35,831 nucleotides of DNA, taken from positions 1 through 35,831 of the forward strand of contig JAGQYE010000043.1 in the NCBI GenBank assembly GCA_020436225.1, written 5' to 3'. Numbering within the stretch: the first letter of the stretch is position 1; every line of letters begins with the position of its first letter. Under the pieces are notes generated by a model. It was not told the DNA's origin. It was given only the letters and a program-made list of their open reading frames with translations, and ran no database searches. Positions 16,330-22,789 of the stretch are shown piece by piece. Both the position numbers and the translations under genes were made by a program. This DNA comes from Bacteroidota bacterium. GTDB lineage: Bacteria > Bacteroidota > Bacteroidia > Chitinophagales > JADIYW01.

Positions 16330-17766
16330 ATGAAAAACAAGCATGAACTTGTGTGGGAAAATTGCCTGAAAATCATTAAAGATAATATCAATATCCAAAG
16401 TTATAAGACTTGGTTCGAACCAATAAAGCCCGTAAAAATAGACGAGAATATTTTAACGATTCAAGTACCGAGTCAATTTTTTTATGAATGGTTGGAAGAA
16501 CATTATGTAACCTTACTTCGTAAAACTATAAAAAGAGAATTAGGCAATGACGCCAAATTAGAGTATAGAATTTTGGTTGATGCATCAAATGGTGTAAAAT
16601 CTTCTTCCAAAACAATTGATGTTCCTAACTTTAAAGAAGGCGTTTATGGGAATAACGAAGTAACCATGCCGGCAGTATTTTCTAGTCCGATGGTTAAAAA
16701 TCCTTTTGTTATTCCGGGATTAAAAAAAATACACGTCAACTCACAACTCAATGCCAACTACACTTTTGATTCTTTCATTGAAGGCGATTGCAATAAATTT
16801 GCACGTAGTGCAGGTATGGCAGTTGCTAAAACTCCAGGCGGAACTGCCTTCAATCCATTAGTAATTCACGGCGGAGTTGGTTTAGGTAAATCACATTTAG
16901 CACAAGCAATCGGAAATTATATAAAAGTAAATGCTGCCAACAAAACTGTTTTGTTTGTCGGTTCAGAAAAATTTACCAATCAATTTTTGACGGCTGTAAA
17001 AGAAAACAGTACCAACGATTTTATCCATTTCTATCAACAAATAGATGTGTTGATTATTGACGATATTGAATTTTTTGCTAACAAACAAAAAACACAAGAT
17101 ATATTCTTCCATATCTTTAATCACTTACATCAAAACGGCAAACAATTAATTCTTACTTCGGATAGAGCGCCGAAAGATTTAGAAAATATGGAAGAGCGTT
17201 TGCTTTCTCGTTTTAAATGGGGCTTAACAACCGATTTGCAAGCACCGGATTACGATACACGCGTTACCATTCTTCAAAAAAGATTACATGCTGATGGTAT
17301 AGAAATGAGTGATGATGTAATTCGATTTATTGCCACCAATATCAAATCGAATGTTCGTGAATTGGAAGGTGTGCTAACTTCAATACTAGCTCAAGCTACA
17401 TTAAACAAACAAGAAATTACACTCGACTTAGCGAAGAAAACAGTTATCAATTTTGTAAAACACGCTACGAAAGAAATTTCTTTAGATATGATACAAAAAA
17501 CGGTTTGCGATTACTTCGAAGTTCCTGTAGAAAAATTAAAAGAGCCTACTCGCAAACGCCAATTTGTACAAGCTCGTCAATTGTCGATGTATTTTGCTAA
17601 AGAATACACAAAATCTTCTCTAAAATCAATCGGACAACAATTTGGAGGAAGAGATCACAGTACAGTTATCCACTCTTGCCAAGCTGTTCGCAACTTAATT
17701 GATACTGATGAAGAATTCAGAGATTCTGTTGATGAATTGAAAAAGAGAATTGAGTTAAGTTTATAA
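16330..17766 (+). CDS. dnaA: Chromosomal replication initiator protein DnaA
   Basis: The 478-residue product has all four DnaA regions. Domain I covers residues 1 to about 90 (WENCLKIIKDNINIQSYKTWFEPI, VPSQFFYEWLEEHY) and a linker follows. The AAA+ domain has Walker A GGVGLGKSH at 181-189, Walker B LIIDDIEFF and sensor/box VII LLSRFKWGL. The C-terminal DNA-binding domain carries the signature GGRDHSTVIHSC from residue 439. It binds oriC as an ATP-dependent oligomer and opens DNA. dnaN is not adjacent and I see no cluster of DnaA boxes around it, so the origin is probably elsewhere. A strong hairpin terminator follows at 17803. Confidence 0.97.
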   Translation: MKNKHELVWENCLKIIKDNINIQSYKTWFEPIKPVKIDENILTIQVPSQFFYEWLEEHYVTLLRKTIKRELGNDAKLEYRILVDASNGVKSSSKTIDVPNFKEGVYGNNEVTMPAVFSSPMVKNPFVIPGLKKIHVNSQLNANYTFDSFIEGDCNKFARSAGMAVAKTPGGTAFNPLVIHGGVGLGKSHLAQAIGNYIKVNAANKTVLFVGSEKFTNQFLTAVKENSTNDFIHFYQQIDVLIIDDIEFFANKQKTQDIFFHIFNHLHQNGKQLILTSDRAPKDLENMEERLLSRFKWGLTTDLQAPDYDTRVTILQKRLHADGIEMSDDVIRFIATNIKSNVRELEGVLTSILAQATLNKQEITLDLAKKTVINFVKHATKEISLDMIQKTVCDYFEVPVEKLKEPTRKRQFVQARQLSMYFAKEYTKSSLKSIGQQFGGRDHSTVIHSCQAVRNLIDTDEEFRDSVDELKKRIELSL

Positions 17767-17802
17767 GGTTTACTTCAAAGAAATTGAATTAACGAATAAT
17801 TT

Positions 17803-17827
17803 TCCCGCACTTGCGGGATATTTTTTT
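17803..17827 (+). terminator. Terminator after dnaA
   Basis: A GC-rich stem TCCCGC (17803-17808) pairs with GCGGGA (17813-17818) around an ACTT loop and is followed by TA and a run of T. It lies about 37 bases after the dnaA stop. Confidence 0.88.
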
Positions 17828-17885
17828 CTAAAAAAGATGTTATTAATTTATTAAAGGAATTTCACTACACAAAAATTGAATTATA

Positions 17886-17916
17886 TTTGCAAAGTTCTTT
17901 AAAAAACCTATCTTTG
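17886..17916 (+). promoter_or_regulatory. Promoter of the tRNA-Ser/tRNA-Pro operon
   Basis: TTTG (17886-17889) is separated by 19 bases from TATCTTTG (17909-17916), a full Bacteroidota TTTG-N19-TAnnTTTG match. It lies about 30 bases before the tRNA-Ser 5' end. Confidence 0.82.
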
Positions 17917-17946
17917 CCGTCCGAAAGTTCTTAATAAGATTTTGGA

Positions 17947-18033
17947 GGTGAGGTGGGTGAGCGGCTTAAACCACCAGTTTGCTAAACTGACGTACGGGAA
18001 ACTGTACCGAGGGTTCGAATCCCTCCCTCACCG
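17947..18033 (+). tRNA. tRNA-Ser (anticodon GCT)
   Basis: The acceptor stem GGTGAGG (17947-17953) pairs with CCTCACC (18026-18032), with discriminator G at 18033. The anticodon GCT is at 17981-17983 in the loop TTGCTAA. A long variable arm (GTAC...GTAC) marks a class II tRNA, and the T arm is GAGGG-TTCGAAT-CCCTC. CCA is not encoded. It reads AGC/AGU serine codons. It is followed 16 bases later by tRNA-Pro. Confidence 0.95.
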
Positions 18034-18049
18034 CAGCAAACAAATTGAA

Positions 18050-18124
18050 CGGGATGTAGTTCAGTCCGGTTAGAATGCCTGGTTTGGGACCAGGAGGTCG
18101 TTGGTTCGAATCCAGCCATCCCGA
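18050..18124 (+). tRNA. tRNA-Pro (anticodon TGG)
   Basis: The acceptor stem CGGGATG (18050-18056) pairs with CATCCCG (18117-18123), with discriminator A at 18124. The anticodon stem is CCTGG/CCAGG, with TGG at 18085-18087. The T arm has GGTTCGAATCC. CCA is not encoded. Its 3' end recurs about 87 bases downstream (see 18203-18217). Confidence 0.95.
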
Positions 18125-18128
18125 CTAA

Positions 18129-18155
18129 AACCTCACAGCAATGTGAGGTTTTTTC
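18129..18155 (+). terminator. Terminator of the tRNA operon
   Basis: A 9-bp perfect stem AACCTCACA (18129-18137) and TGTGAGGTT (18142-18150) closes a GCAA tetraloop and is followed by a T tract. It starts 4 bases after tRNA-Pro. Confidence 0.9.
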
Positions 18156-18186
18156 TTTTAAAAAAAATGAAAATTAATATTGGTTC

Positions 18187-18202
18187 TCCCGTACGTACGG
18201 GA
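18187..18202. repeat. 16-bp perfect palindrome next to the tRNA-Pro 3'-end copy
   Basis: TCCCGTACGTACGGGA reads identically on both strands. It directly abuts the partial tRNA-Pro duplicate. It could be a short interspersed repeat, a hairpin or a protein-binding site; no neighbouring gene explains it. Confidence 0.6.
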
Positions 18203-18217
18203 CAGCCATCCCGACTA
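18203..18217 (+). pseudogene. Duplicate of the 3' end of tRNA-Pro
   Basis: The sequence CAGCCATCCCGACTAA around 18203-18218 repeats the tRNA-Pro 3' end with its first flanking bases (18113-18128). A second terminator-like hairpin follows (18229 on), parallel to the real tRNA-terminator unit. No 5' half of a tRNA is present, so this is a remnant or an attachment-site-like duplicate rather than a gene. Confidence 0.7.
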
Positions 18218-18228
18218 ACCAAGAAAAA

Positions 18229-18256
18229 AGCTTCACAGCAATGTGAGGCTTTTTTA
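18229..18256 (+). terminator. Second, diverged copy of the tRNA operon terminator
   Basis: AGCTTCACA and TGTGAGGCT pair (one G-T) around the same GCAA loop as the terminator at 18129 and are followed by a T run. The shared core CACAGCAATGTGAGG shows common origin. Confidence 0.75.
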
Positions 18257-18309
18257 TTGAATGAAAAATAGTAACATCAAACAATATTATTTAGTCATTT
18301 ACATATCTC

Positions 18310-18762
18310 CTATTTATCTAAATCTTGTGGTTGGTATTTTGGATTTTTCATCAATCCATAATTTTTATAAAAGTATAAATAAAATAAAGGCATTAATGTT
18401 CCAATCAAACCGTAAAACGCATCTACTACATCAGGTGTATTTAAAATAGGAATAAATAATTCGTAAATAAAATTTGCGGCAATTAATAGTACAATAAATA
18501 GCCAAGTGTCTCGTAATTTTCCGGACTTCATAATATTCATATAACCGGAAATTAAACACAAAAGAAACGAGATAGAAAAATTGGAAATATGACTATATAA
18601 ATCAGGGAAATAATTTAATAATGCTTTTATTTTTATGCTCTCGATATTTCGACCAAAAAAAAGAAAAAGTACAATTACGAACAAAATTAAATACACGATT
18701 ACAGACCAAGGTTTAGGTAAAAAAACAGTATTATATTCAAATAATTTTAATTGATTCTTCAT
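18310..18762 (-). CDS. Small polytopic membrane protein, function unknown
   Basis: The 150-residue product has four evident hydrophobic segments (about residues 20-38, 60-76, 86-100 and 115-132), separated by short loops. The loop content (FYGLIGTLMPLFYLYFYKNYG at the end) gives a loose VanZ-like impression, but I see no diagnostic signature and do not assign it. It is the first gene after the tRNA-Pro region and lies alone on the minus strand. The interval upstream of its ATG contains three copies of a repeat (18780, 18810, 18894) that recur in the same layout before the VOC gene at 19543-19968, suggesting shared control. Confidence 0.6.
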   Translation of the reverse strand: MKNQLKLFEYNTVFLPKPWSVIVYLILFVIVLFLFFGRNIESIKIKALLNYFPDLYSHISNFSISFLLCLISGYMNIMKSGKLRDTWLFIVLLIAANFIYELFIPILNTPDVVDAFYGLIGTLMPLFYLYFYKNYGLMKNPKYQPQDLDK

Positions 18763-18779
18763 ATTGTAAGATATACTAA

Positions 18780-18801
18780 TTTATGTTCATTTATTTTCAT
18801 T
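18780..18801 (-). promoter_or_regulatory. Repeat site A1 upstream of the membrane protein gene
   Basis: On the plus strand it reads TTTATGTTCATT then TATTTTCATT. It is the first of three related sites at 18780, 18810 and 18894. It lies 17 bases before the ATG of the 18310-18762 gene. Candidate operator or paralogous repeat. Confidence 0.5.
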
Positions 18802-18809
18802 TTTATTTT

Positions 18810-18827
18810 TTTATGCTCATTCTCATT
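18810..18827 (-). promoter_or_regulatory. Repeat site A2 (offset +30 from A1)
   Basis: TTTATGCTCATT then CTCATT on the plus strand. The +30 offset is the same as between sites C1 and C2 at 20004/20034. Confidence 0.4.
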
Positions 18828-18893
18828 CTGGTATACCAAAATACCTGCAAATATTAATACTTACAAAGTAAGCTAATTTTTCATTTATTTCGA

Positions 18894-18915
18894 TTTATGG
18901 GCATTTATTTTCATT
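18894..18915 (-). promoter_or_regulatory. Repeat site A3 (offset +114 from A1)
   Basis: TTTATGGGCATT then TATTTTCATT on the plus strand. It is preceded by TCATTTATTTCG, as the partner site C3 is preceded by TCATTTAATTTG. It fills part of the 288-base gap 18763-19050, which has no gene. Confidence 0.5.
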
Positions 18916-18997
18916 AGAAAAATGAAACATTTTATTTTCTTAGCAGATTTTCCTGCAAAAGAATCTACAATAAAGAAACACCTTACATTAAACTTAC

Positions 18998-19023
18998 GCA
19001 GAGTCCTCTTCGAGAGACTCTGC
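18998..19023 (-). terminator. Strong hairpin after the VOC gene pair, possible terminator
   Basis: GCAGAGTC (18998-19005) pairs perfectly with GACTCTGC (19016-19023), and the loop can extend by three more pairs. It lies about 28 bases beyond the stop of the 19051-19536 gene. There is no clear T tract on the minus strand, so termination would not be of the classic intrinsic type. Confidence 0.5.
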
Positions 19024-19050
19024 TGGCAAAAAAATAATTGTAACTTCAAT

Positions 19051-19536
19051 TTATTCTATTGGCTCCCAAAGTTCTACTTTGTTTCCATCACCATCAAGGA
19101 TATGAATAAATTTTCCGTAAGGATAGGTTTCCATTTCATCAACAATAGTTACACCATCTTTCTTCAATTCAACAATAAGAGCTTCTAAATTATCCACTCT
19201 GTAATTAATCATAAAATCTTGTTGAGTAGGTTGAAAATAGGTTGTAGAATCCGGAAATGGCGACCATTGCGTCTGTGCTTTTTTTGTTCCGGTAGAATCT
19301 TCGTACCATTCGAAAGATGTTCCATACGAATTGGTTTCTAAGCCAAGATGTTTATGATACCATTCCATCGTTTTTTTAGGATCTTTGCTTTTGAAAAATA
19401 TACCTCCAATACCTGTTACTTTTTTCATAGTTTGATTTTTATTGGTTGAAGAAAGATAAGATTTGAATGCGAAGCCAAAATAAAAAGTAACACTCAACAA
19501 CAATACAACAAGAATAATTCTATTAATTTTTTTCAT
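19051..19536 (-). CDS. VOC/glyoxalase-fold protein with N-terminal membrane anchor or signal
   Basis: The 161-residue product has a Lys-rich start and a hydrophobic stretch at about residues 7-24 (IILVVLLLSVTFYFGF). The VOC domain follows from about residue 37: VTGIGGIFFKSKDPKKTMEWYHKHLGL, then QDFMINYRVDNLEALIVELKKDGVTIVDE and GKFIHILDGDGNKVELWEP. The terminal DPDGN..ELWE-type motif supplies a metal-ligand glutamate in this superfamily. An internal Met at residue 37 (19428) would give a typical cytosolic VOC protein, so the membrane segment depends on the chosen start. It begins 6 bases after the VOC gene at 19543-19968, so they form an operon. Substrate unknown; the superfamily includes glyoxalases, dioxygenases and antibiotic-binding proteins. 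Confidence 0.8.
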   Translation of the reverse strand: MKKINRIILVVLLLSVTFYFGFAFKSYLSSTNKNQTMKKVTGIGGIFFKSKDPKKTMEWYHKHLGLETNSYGTSFEWYEDSTGTKKAQTQWSPFPDSTTYFQPTQQDFMINYRVDNLEALIVELKKDGVTIVDEMETYPYGKFIHILDGDGNKVELWEPIE

Positions 19537-19542
19537 AGCAAA

Positions 19543-19968
19543 TTAATGATTAGGATCATAATCTATCATCCATTCGATACCAAATTTATCTCGAAACATA
19601 CCGAAATAAGAACCCCAAGGACTGTCGCCAATAGGCATTTCGATTGTACCTCCGGCAGAAAGTGCTGTAAAAATTCTATCAGCTTCTTCCCTACTTTCTA
19701 CCGTAACAGAAATTTTAGAACGGTTTTCTTGCTCATTAGTTTTGCCCATAAATTCAGGAACATCATTTCCCATGAGCATTGTTGGTCCGATAGGTAAAGC
19801 AATGTGCATGATTTTATCGGCTTCATTTTCGTTTATTGCAAAACCTGGAATCGCTATATCTTTGAAGCGGGCTACTTTTGCAAACTCGCCTCCAAATACT
19901 GCTTTATAAAAATCAAAGGCTTCTGCAGCATTGCCATTAAAGTTGATGTGTGGATGAATCTGTGCCAT
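19543..19968 (-). CDS. VOC family protein, PhnB-like
   Basis: The 141-residue product opens with HPHINFNGNAAEAFDFYKAVFGGEFAKVARF, the pattern of PhnB-like VOC proteins ('3-demethylubiquinone-9 3-methyltransferase' domain). It continues with HIALPIGPTMLMGNDVPE, KISVTVESREEADRIFTALSAGGTIEMPIGDSPWGSYFGMFRDKFGIEWMIDYD. The ending (GMFxDKFGIEWM) contains the usual glutamate ligand position. Despite the historical name, these proteins have no proven methyltransferase activity. It is the promoter-proximal gene of a VOC pair. Its upstream interval carries three copies of a repeat (20004, 20034, 20117) that matches the layout before the membrane protein gene. Confidence 0.88.
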   Translation of the reverse strand: MAQIHPHINFNGNAAEAFDFYKAVFGGEFAKVARFKDIAIPGFAINENEADKIMHIALPIGPTMLMGNDVPEFMGKTNEQENRSKISVTVESREEADRIFTALSAGGTIEMPIGDSPWGSYFGMFRDKFGIEWMIDYDPNH

Positions 19969-20003
19969 ATTATTATATTTTAGGTAAACAATTAAATTTT
20001 ATA

Positions 20004-20025
20004 TTTATGCGCATTTATTATCATT
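20004..20025 (-). promoter_or_regulatory. Repeat site C1 upstream of the VOC gene pair
   Basis: TTTATGCGCATT then TATTATCATT on the plus strand, 35 bases before the ATG at 19968. It is one of three sites in the 350-base gap 19969-20318. That gap also holds the duplicated tail at 20227 and no intact gene. Confidence 0.5.
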
Positions 20026-20033
20026 TTAAAAAG

Positions 20034-20055
20034 CTTATGCTTGTTTTCATTTTTA
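20034..20055 (-). promoter_or_regulatory. Repeat site C2 (offset +30 from C1)
   Basis: CTTATGCTTGTTTTCATT on the plus strand, a degenerate copy at the same +30 offset as A2 relative to A1. Confidence 0.4.
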
Positions 20056-20116
20056 TGCTTCAAACTAACAATGTTTACAAATGTTTTCAAATTATAAATA
20101 ATCTCATTTAATTTGG

Positions 20117-20138
20117 TTTATGCGCATTCATTTTCATT
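20117..20138 (-). promoter_or_regulatory. Repeat site C3 (offset +113 from C1)
   Basis: TTTATGCGCATT then CATTTTCATT on the plus strand. It is the best-matched partner of A3 and has the same position in its three-site group. Confidence 0.5.
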
Positions 20139-20186
20139 TAGAGTTTGATGAATGTATAATTATATTTCATCAATCATCCTAAAAAC

Positions 20187-20249
20187 TCAAATTAAAATTG
20201 TCGAATTAAATTTAACCAAACTAACTGAAACAAAGGGAATAAACATCAA
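20187..20249 (-). pseudogene. Remnant of a second copy of the monooxygenase 3' end
   Basis: The 23 bases at 20227-20249 are identical to 20377-20399, which encode residues 370-377 (LMFIPFVS) of the FAD monooxygenase. In the same reading frame the remnant continues LMFIPFVS-VSLVK-FNS-TILI and stops at a TGA near 20187. The real gene ends LMFIPFVS-DYFINQ-FNDSKLNL. Upstream similarity fades quickly, so only the tail of a duplicate survives. Confidence 0.6.
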
Positions 20250-20318
20250 TAAAACTACAATAGTTTATACATCTTAATTTCTTAGCATATTTTTAGAAAT
20301 AATGACTAATAACAGAAC

Positions 20319-21506
20319 CTAATTGTATGTTTTAAGATTTAACTTGGAATCGTTAAACTGATTAATAAAGTAGTCGGAAACAAAGGGAATAAACATCAAC
20401 TTAACCATTGTATTTCTCAACCAAATTCCAAACTTACTTTTAGGCACAAACGATTTTGCAAAGTCTTGTGCTATTTTTTGTTTACGTTCTATAAAAGGTT
20501 TAAAGATAGTTTGGTAGTTTTCAAATGCAGTTTTGTAATTGCCATTTGCGGTTTTAAGTTCTCCGGCTAAAATATAGGCACCAACCATCGCCAAAGTTGA
20601 ACCTTGTCCGGATAATAGTGAAGGACAATCGCAGGCATCACCAACTAAAGTTACTCGACCATTAGACCAATTTTCCATTTTAATTTGGCTTACAACATCG
20701 AAATAAAAATCGTTCACATCATCCATTTGTGCTAATAAATCATTACACTTCCAGCCTATATTTTCAAACACATCACGTAAGATTTGTTTTTGTGCTTCAA
20801 TGTCGTGATGTGCATACGCAATTTTTTCGTTGGAAGTAAAAATATAAAAAACTGTGAGTTTGTTATCGTTTGTAGAATAAATAGCAGCTTGTTTATTTGG
20901 AATATTATACATTTTAAATTCCTTGTTTTTATACTGCTGTTTATCGATAGTGTAGGAAGCTGTATAATAACCATAAAATTGTTCGAACTGTTGCTCATTT
21001 CCAAATATCAACTTACGAACATTAGAATGTAATCCATCGGCACCTATGACTAAATCAAATTTTCTTGTTTGTCCGCTTTTAAATTGTACCTTAACTTCTG
21101 TTTCATCTTGATAAATTTCTTGAATTGAATCATTAAAAATTACTTCGATATCTTTATCTAAATGCCCATAAATCACCTTTGCCAAATCACTGCGCAGCAA
21201 AGTAAAAGCTTCACCGTTCATCAACTCTACCATCTTAGCATAACTTAATGCACCTTTACGTTTATCGTTTTCATCTACAAAAATAAGTTCGCTTATTTTC
21301 ATGTCGGCTTGCTTCAAGTCTTCTAATATATTCATTCGAGCTGCAACAGTATAACCTGCGCCCCAGAAGTCGATGGCGTAACCACCTTCTCTTAAAGTTG
21401 GAGCTTGTTCGATAATTGTCGGATTAAATCCAAACTTTTTTAACCAGAATGCAAGTGTTGTTCCGGCAATTCCTGCGCCGGAAATTAAAATATTTTTATT
21501 TTCCAT
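20319..21506 (-). CDS. FAD-dependent monooxygenase, TetX/UbiH-like (PHBH fold)
   Basis: The 395-residue product is a class A flavoprotein monooxygenase. The FAD-binding GxGxxG is in ILISGAGIAGTTLAFWLKKFGFNPTIIEQ near residue 9. The DG motif is VIGADGLHSNVRKL near the middle, and the GD motif is VTLVGDACDCPSLLSGQGSTLAMVGAYILAGEL near residue 290. These match NAD(P)H-dependent hydroxylases that act on aromatic compounds or inactivate tetracycline-type antibiotics. The pattern resembles TetX-like annotations, but substrate specificity cannot be read from the sequence. An IS element is inserted 31 bases before the start codon, and TAATTTTG (-7-like) remains between the IS end and the ATG. A decayed duplicate of its tail lies behind it. 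Confidence 0.88.
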   Translation of the reverse strand: MENKNILISGAGIAGTTLAFWLKKFGFNPTIIEQAPTLREGGYAIDFWGAGYTVAARMNILEDLKQADMKISELIFVDENDKRKGALSYAKMVELMNGEAFTLLRSDLAKVIYGHLDKDIEVIFNDSIQEIYQDETEVKVQFKSGQTRKFDLVIGADGLHSNVRKLIFGNEQQFEQFYGYYTASYTIDKQQYKNKEFKMYNIPNKQAAIYSTNDNKLTVFYIFTSNEKIAYAHHDIEAQKQILRDVFENIGWKCNDLLAQMDDVNDFYFDVVSQIKMENWSNGRVTLVGDACDCPSLLSGQGSTLAMVGAYILAGELKTANGNYKTAFENYQTIFKPFIERKQKIAQDFAKSFVPKSKFGIWLRNTMVKLMFIPFVSDYFINQFNDSKLNLKTYN

Positions 21507-21525
21507 TGATTTAAAAATATAAACA

Positions 21526-21533
21526 CAAAATTA
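21526..21533 (-). promoter_or_regulatory. -7-like element left between the IS and the monooxygenase ATG
   Basis: The minus strand reads TAATTTTG, matching TAnnTTTG, 19 bases before the ATG. The expected -33 position falls inside the IS end, where I see no good TTTG. The element may therefore have been separated from its upstream half, or it may be unused. Confidence 0.4.
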
Positions 21534-21537
21534 TGTT
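21534..21537. repeat. Target site duplication, left copy (TGTT)
   Basis: TGTT flanks the IS on both sides (21534-21537 and 22723-22726). A 4-bp duplication is typical of the IS407 group of IS3-family elements. Confidence 0.8.
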
Positions 21538-21576
21538 TGTAAGTACCCCGTTTTCCGAACTGGGTATAAATTGGAT

Positions 21577-22401
21577 TTAAAGATAGTTATTTAATTCTAA
21601 ATATTTCATAGGACTAAGATTATTTAATGATTGATGTGGATGATTAAGGTTGTAATCTTCCATCCAGTTCCAGGACAGCTCTCTGAGTTCACTGATACTG
21701 TCAAACAGATAAGCATCCAGAATATCCTCTCTGTAGCTTCTGTTAAATCGTTCTATATAAGCATTCTGGGTTGGCTTTCCTGGTTGTATGTATTTTATGT
21801 TGATATGCTTATGTTTGCAGTAATCTGTGAGCGCATGGGATGTAAATTCAGGACCATTGTCACATCGCACTTCCTGAGGTTTTCCATACTGTTCTATTAG
21901 CCTGTCCAAAGCTCTGCTGACGCTTATTCCGGAATGAGAATAATCTACCTCTATGCAGAGAGCCTGACGGTTGTAATCATCCAATACATTCAATATCCTG
22001 ACCTTTCTGCCATTGGTTAAGGTATCGTGCATAAAATCCATACTCCAGGTGCAATTGCTGGATAGTGGAACTTGCAGCGGTTCTTTTATTCGGTCAGGTA
22101 ATCTTCGCTTGTGTTTCCTTCGCTTATTGAGATTTAGCAGGTTATACACTCTCTTTACCCGCTTATGATTCCATGGAAACCCCTCATTTCGAAGTCGGTT
22201 AAAATAATAAGGAAAACCTCGCGTCGACTTCTTGTCCGCCAGTTTCTCGAGTTGGTCAATAACCATACTGTCATCTTTTACGGAAGTGTAGTAATATACA
22301 GATTTTGATAAGCCAATACTCTTACAGGCTCTGGTGATACTTATCTCATAGGCTTGCTGAAGATAAGCGACAACATGTTTACGATCACCAGGCTCTACCA
22401 C
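21577..22401 (-). CDS. IS3-family transposase OrfB (DDE integrase domain)
   Basis: The 274-residue frame carries the IS3 helix-turn-helix leader ([19 protein letters not shown]), an HTH_21-like part ([32 protein letters not shown]) and the rve integrase core. The DDE residues are D in [10 protein letters not shown] in RCDNGPEF and E in [13 protein letters not shown]. The WSMDFM...[16 protein letters not shown] pattern fits the IS407 group. The GTG at 22401 is only the frame opening; the active transposase is probably the OrfAB fusion made by -1 frameshifting at 22401-22407. It catalyses excision-circle formation and insertion at the inverted repeats. Confidence 0.93.
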   Translation of the reverse strand: MVEPGDRKHVVAYLQQAYEISITRACKSIGLSKSVYYYTSVKDDSMVIDQLEKLADKKSTRGFPYYFNRLRNEGFPWNHKRVKRVYNLLNLNKRRKHKRRLPDRIKEPLQVPLSSNCTWSMDFMHDTLTNGRKVRILNVLDDYNRQALCIEVDYSHSGISVSRALDRLIEQYGKPQEVRCDNGPEFTSHALTDYCKHKHINIKYIQPGKPTQNAYIERFNRSYREDILDAYLFDSISELRELSWNWMEDYNLNHPHQSLNNLSPMKYLELNNYL

Positions 22402-22688
22402 TTTTTTGACAACACATCCTTTAGCATCTTGTTGTCCAGTGCCAGATCTGCGTACATGTGTTTTAGCTTACGGTTTTCTTCCTCCAGTTCCTTCAGGCGC
22501 TTAAGGTGTTCCCCATCCATACCTGAGTACTTCTTCTTCCAATTATAAAACGTTTGAGTGTGGATGCCCAACTCACGGCTGATCTCCACTGCGCTTCTTC
22601 CTGATTCAGCCTCTTTCAGGGCTTTTACAATTTGTGTTTCTGTGAATTTTGTCTTTTTCATACTGGTTAAATTTAGGCGTTTTTCCAA
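22395..22688 (-). CDS. IS3-family OrfA (helix-turn-helix, leucine-zipper)
   Basis: The 97-residue product has an HTH_Tnp_1 domain ([43 protein letters not shown]) and a coiled-coil segment ([28 protein letters not shown]) used for multimerisation. It recognises the IS ends and supplies the N-terminal part of the OrfAB transposase. The start ATG may be at 22688 or at an internal ATG 27 bases later ([10 protein letters not shown]), the more usual N-terminus. The gene ends with SKKW-stop just after the slippery heptamer. Confidence 0.9.
   Translation of the reverse strand: MEKRLNLTSMKKTKFTETQIVKALKEAESGRSAVEISRELGIHTQTFYNWKKKYSGMDGEHLKRLKELEEENRKLKHMYADLALDNKMLKDVLSKKW
22401..22407 (-). promoter_or_regulatory. 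Programmed -1 ribosomal frameshift site of the IS
   Basis: The minus strand has the slippery heptamer A AAA AAG in the OrfA frame (TCA AAA AAG), two codons before the OrfA stop. A -1 slip places ribosomes on GTG GTA GAG, the first codons of OrfB. This is the canonical IS3-family heptamer. Confidence 0.9.
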
Positions 22689-22722
22689 ATTTTAACCAGT
22701 CCGGATTTTAGGGATACTTACA

Positions 22723-22726
22723 TGTT
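22723..22726. repeat. Target site duplication, right copy (TGTT)
   Basis: Identical to 21534-21537; see the mobile element. Confidence 0.8.
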
Positions 22727-22789
22727 ATTGCTTACTCTAAGGTAATGTATAAACATTTTCAAACGAAAGATTGATTCTACTTTTCGTTT

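Larger units (their letters stand above)
21538..22722 (-). mobile_element. IS3-family insertion sequence (IS407-like group), apparently intact, about 1185 bp
   Basis: The ends are imperfect inverted repeats. The left reads TGTAAGTACCCC and then a TCCG-ACTGG core; the right, reverse-complemented, reads TGTAAGTATCCC followed by a matching TCCGGACTGG. Both terminate in TG...CA. The flanks carry a 4-bp direct repeat TGTT. Inside are orfA (helix-turn-helix) and orfB (DDE integrase) on the minus strand with an overlapping -1 frameshift window. Both frames are uninterrupted, so the element could still be active. It sits between the monooxygenase gene and chaA and separates the former from its original upstream sequence. 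Confidence 0.93.

Noticed and set aside
18203..18256. A second complete tRNA gene after tRNA-Pro
   Set aside because: Only the last 15 or so bases of the tRNA and a terminator copy are present; there is no 5' acceptor, D arm or anticodon arm.
16249..18309. Chromosomal origin near dnaA
   Set aside because: I see no cluster of TTATCCACA-type boxes; the only similar string (around 17665) lies inside the conserved DnaA coding motif.
18922..19188. Plus-strand frame of 88 codons starting next to a repeat site
   Set aside because: It runs antisense into the VOC gene, has no family signature and includes the hairpin at 18998-19023; the VOC frame is clearly the real one.
22395..22407. IS transposase broken by a frameshift mutation
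   Set aside because: The overlap contains the canonical A AAA AAG slippery site in the right frame, so the split is programmed.
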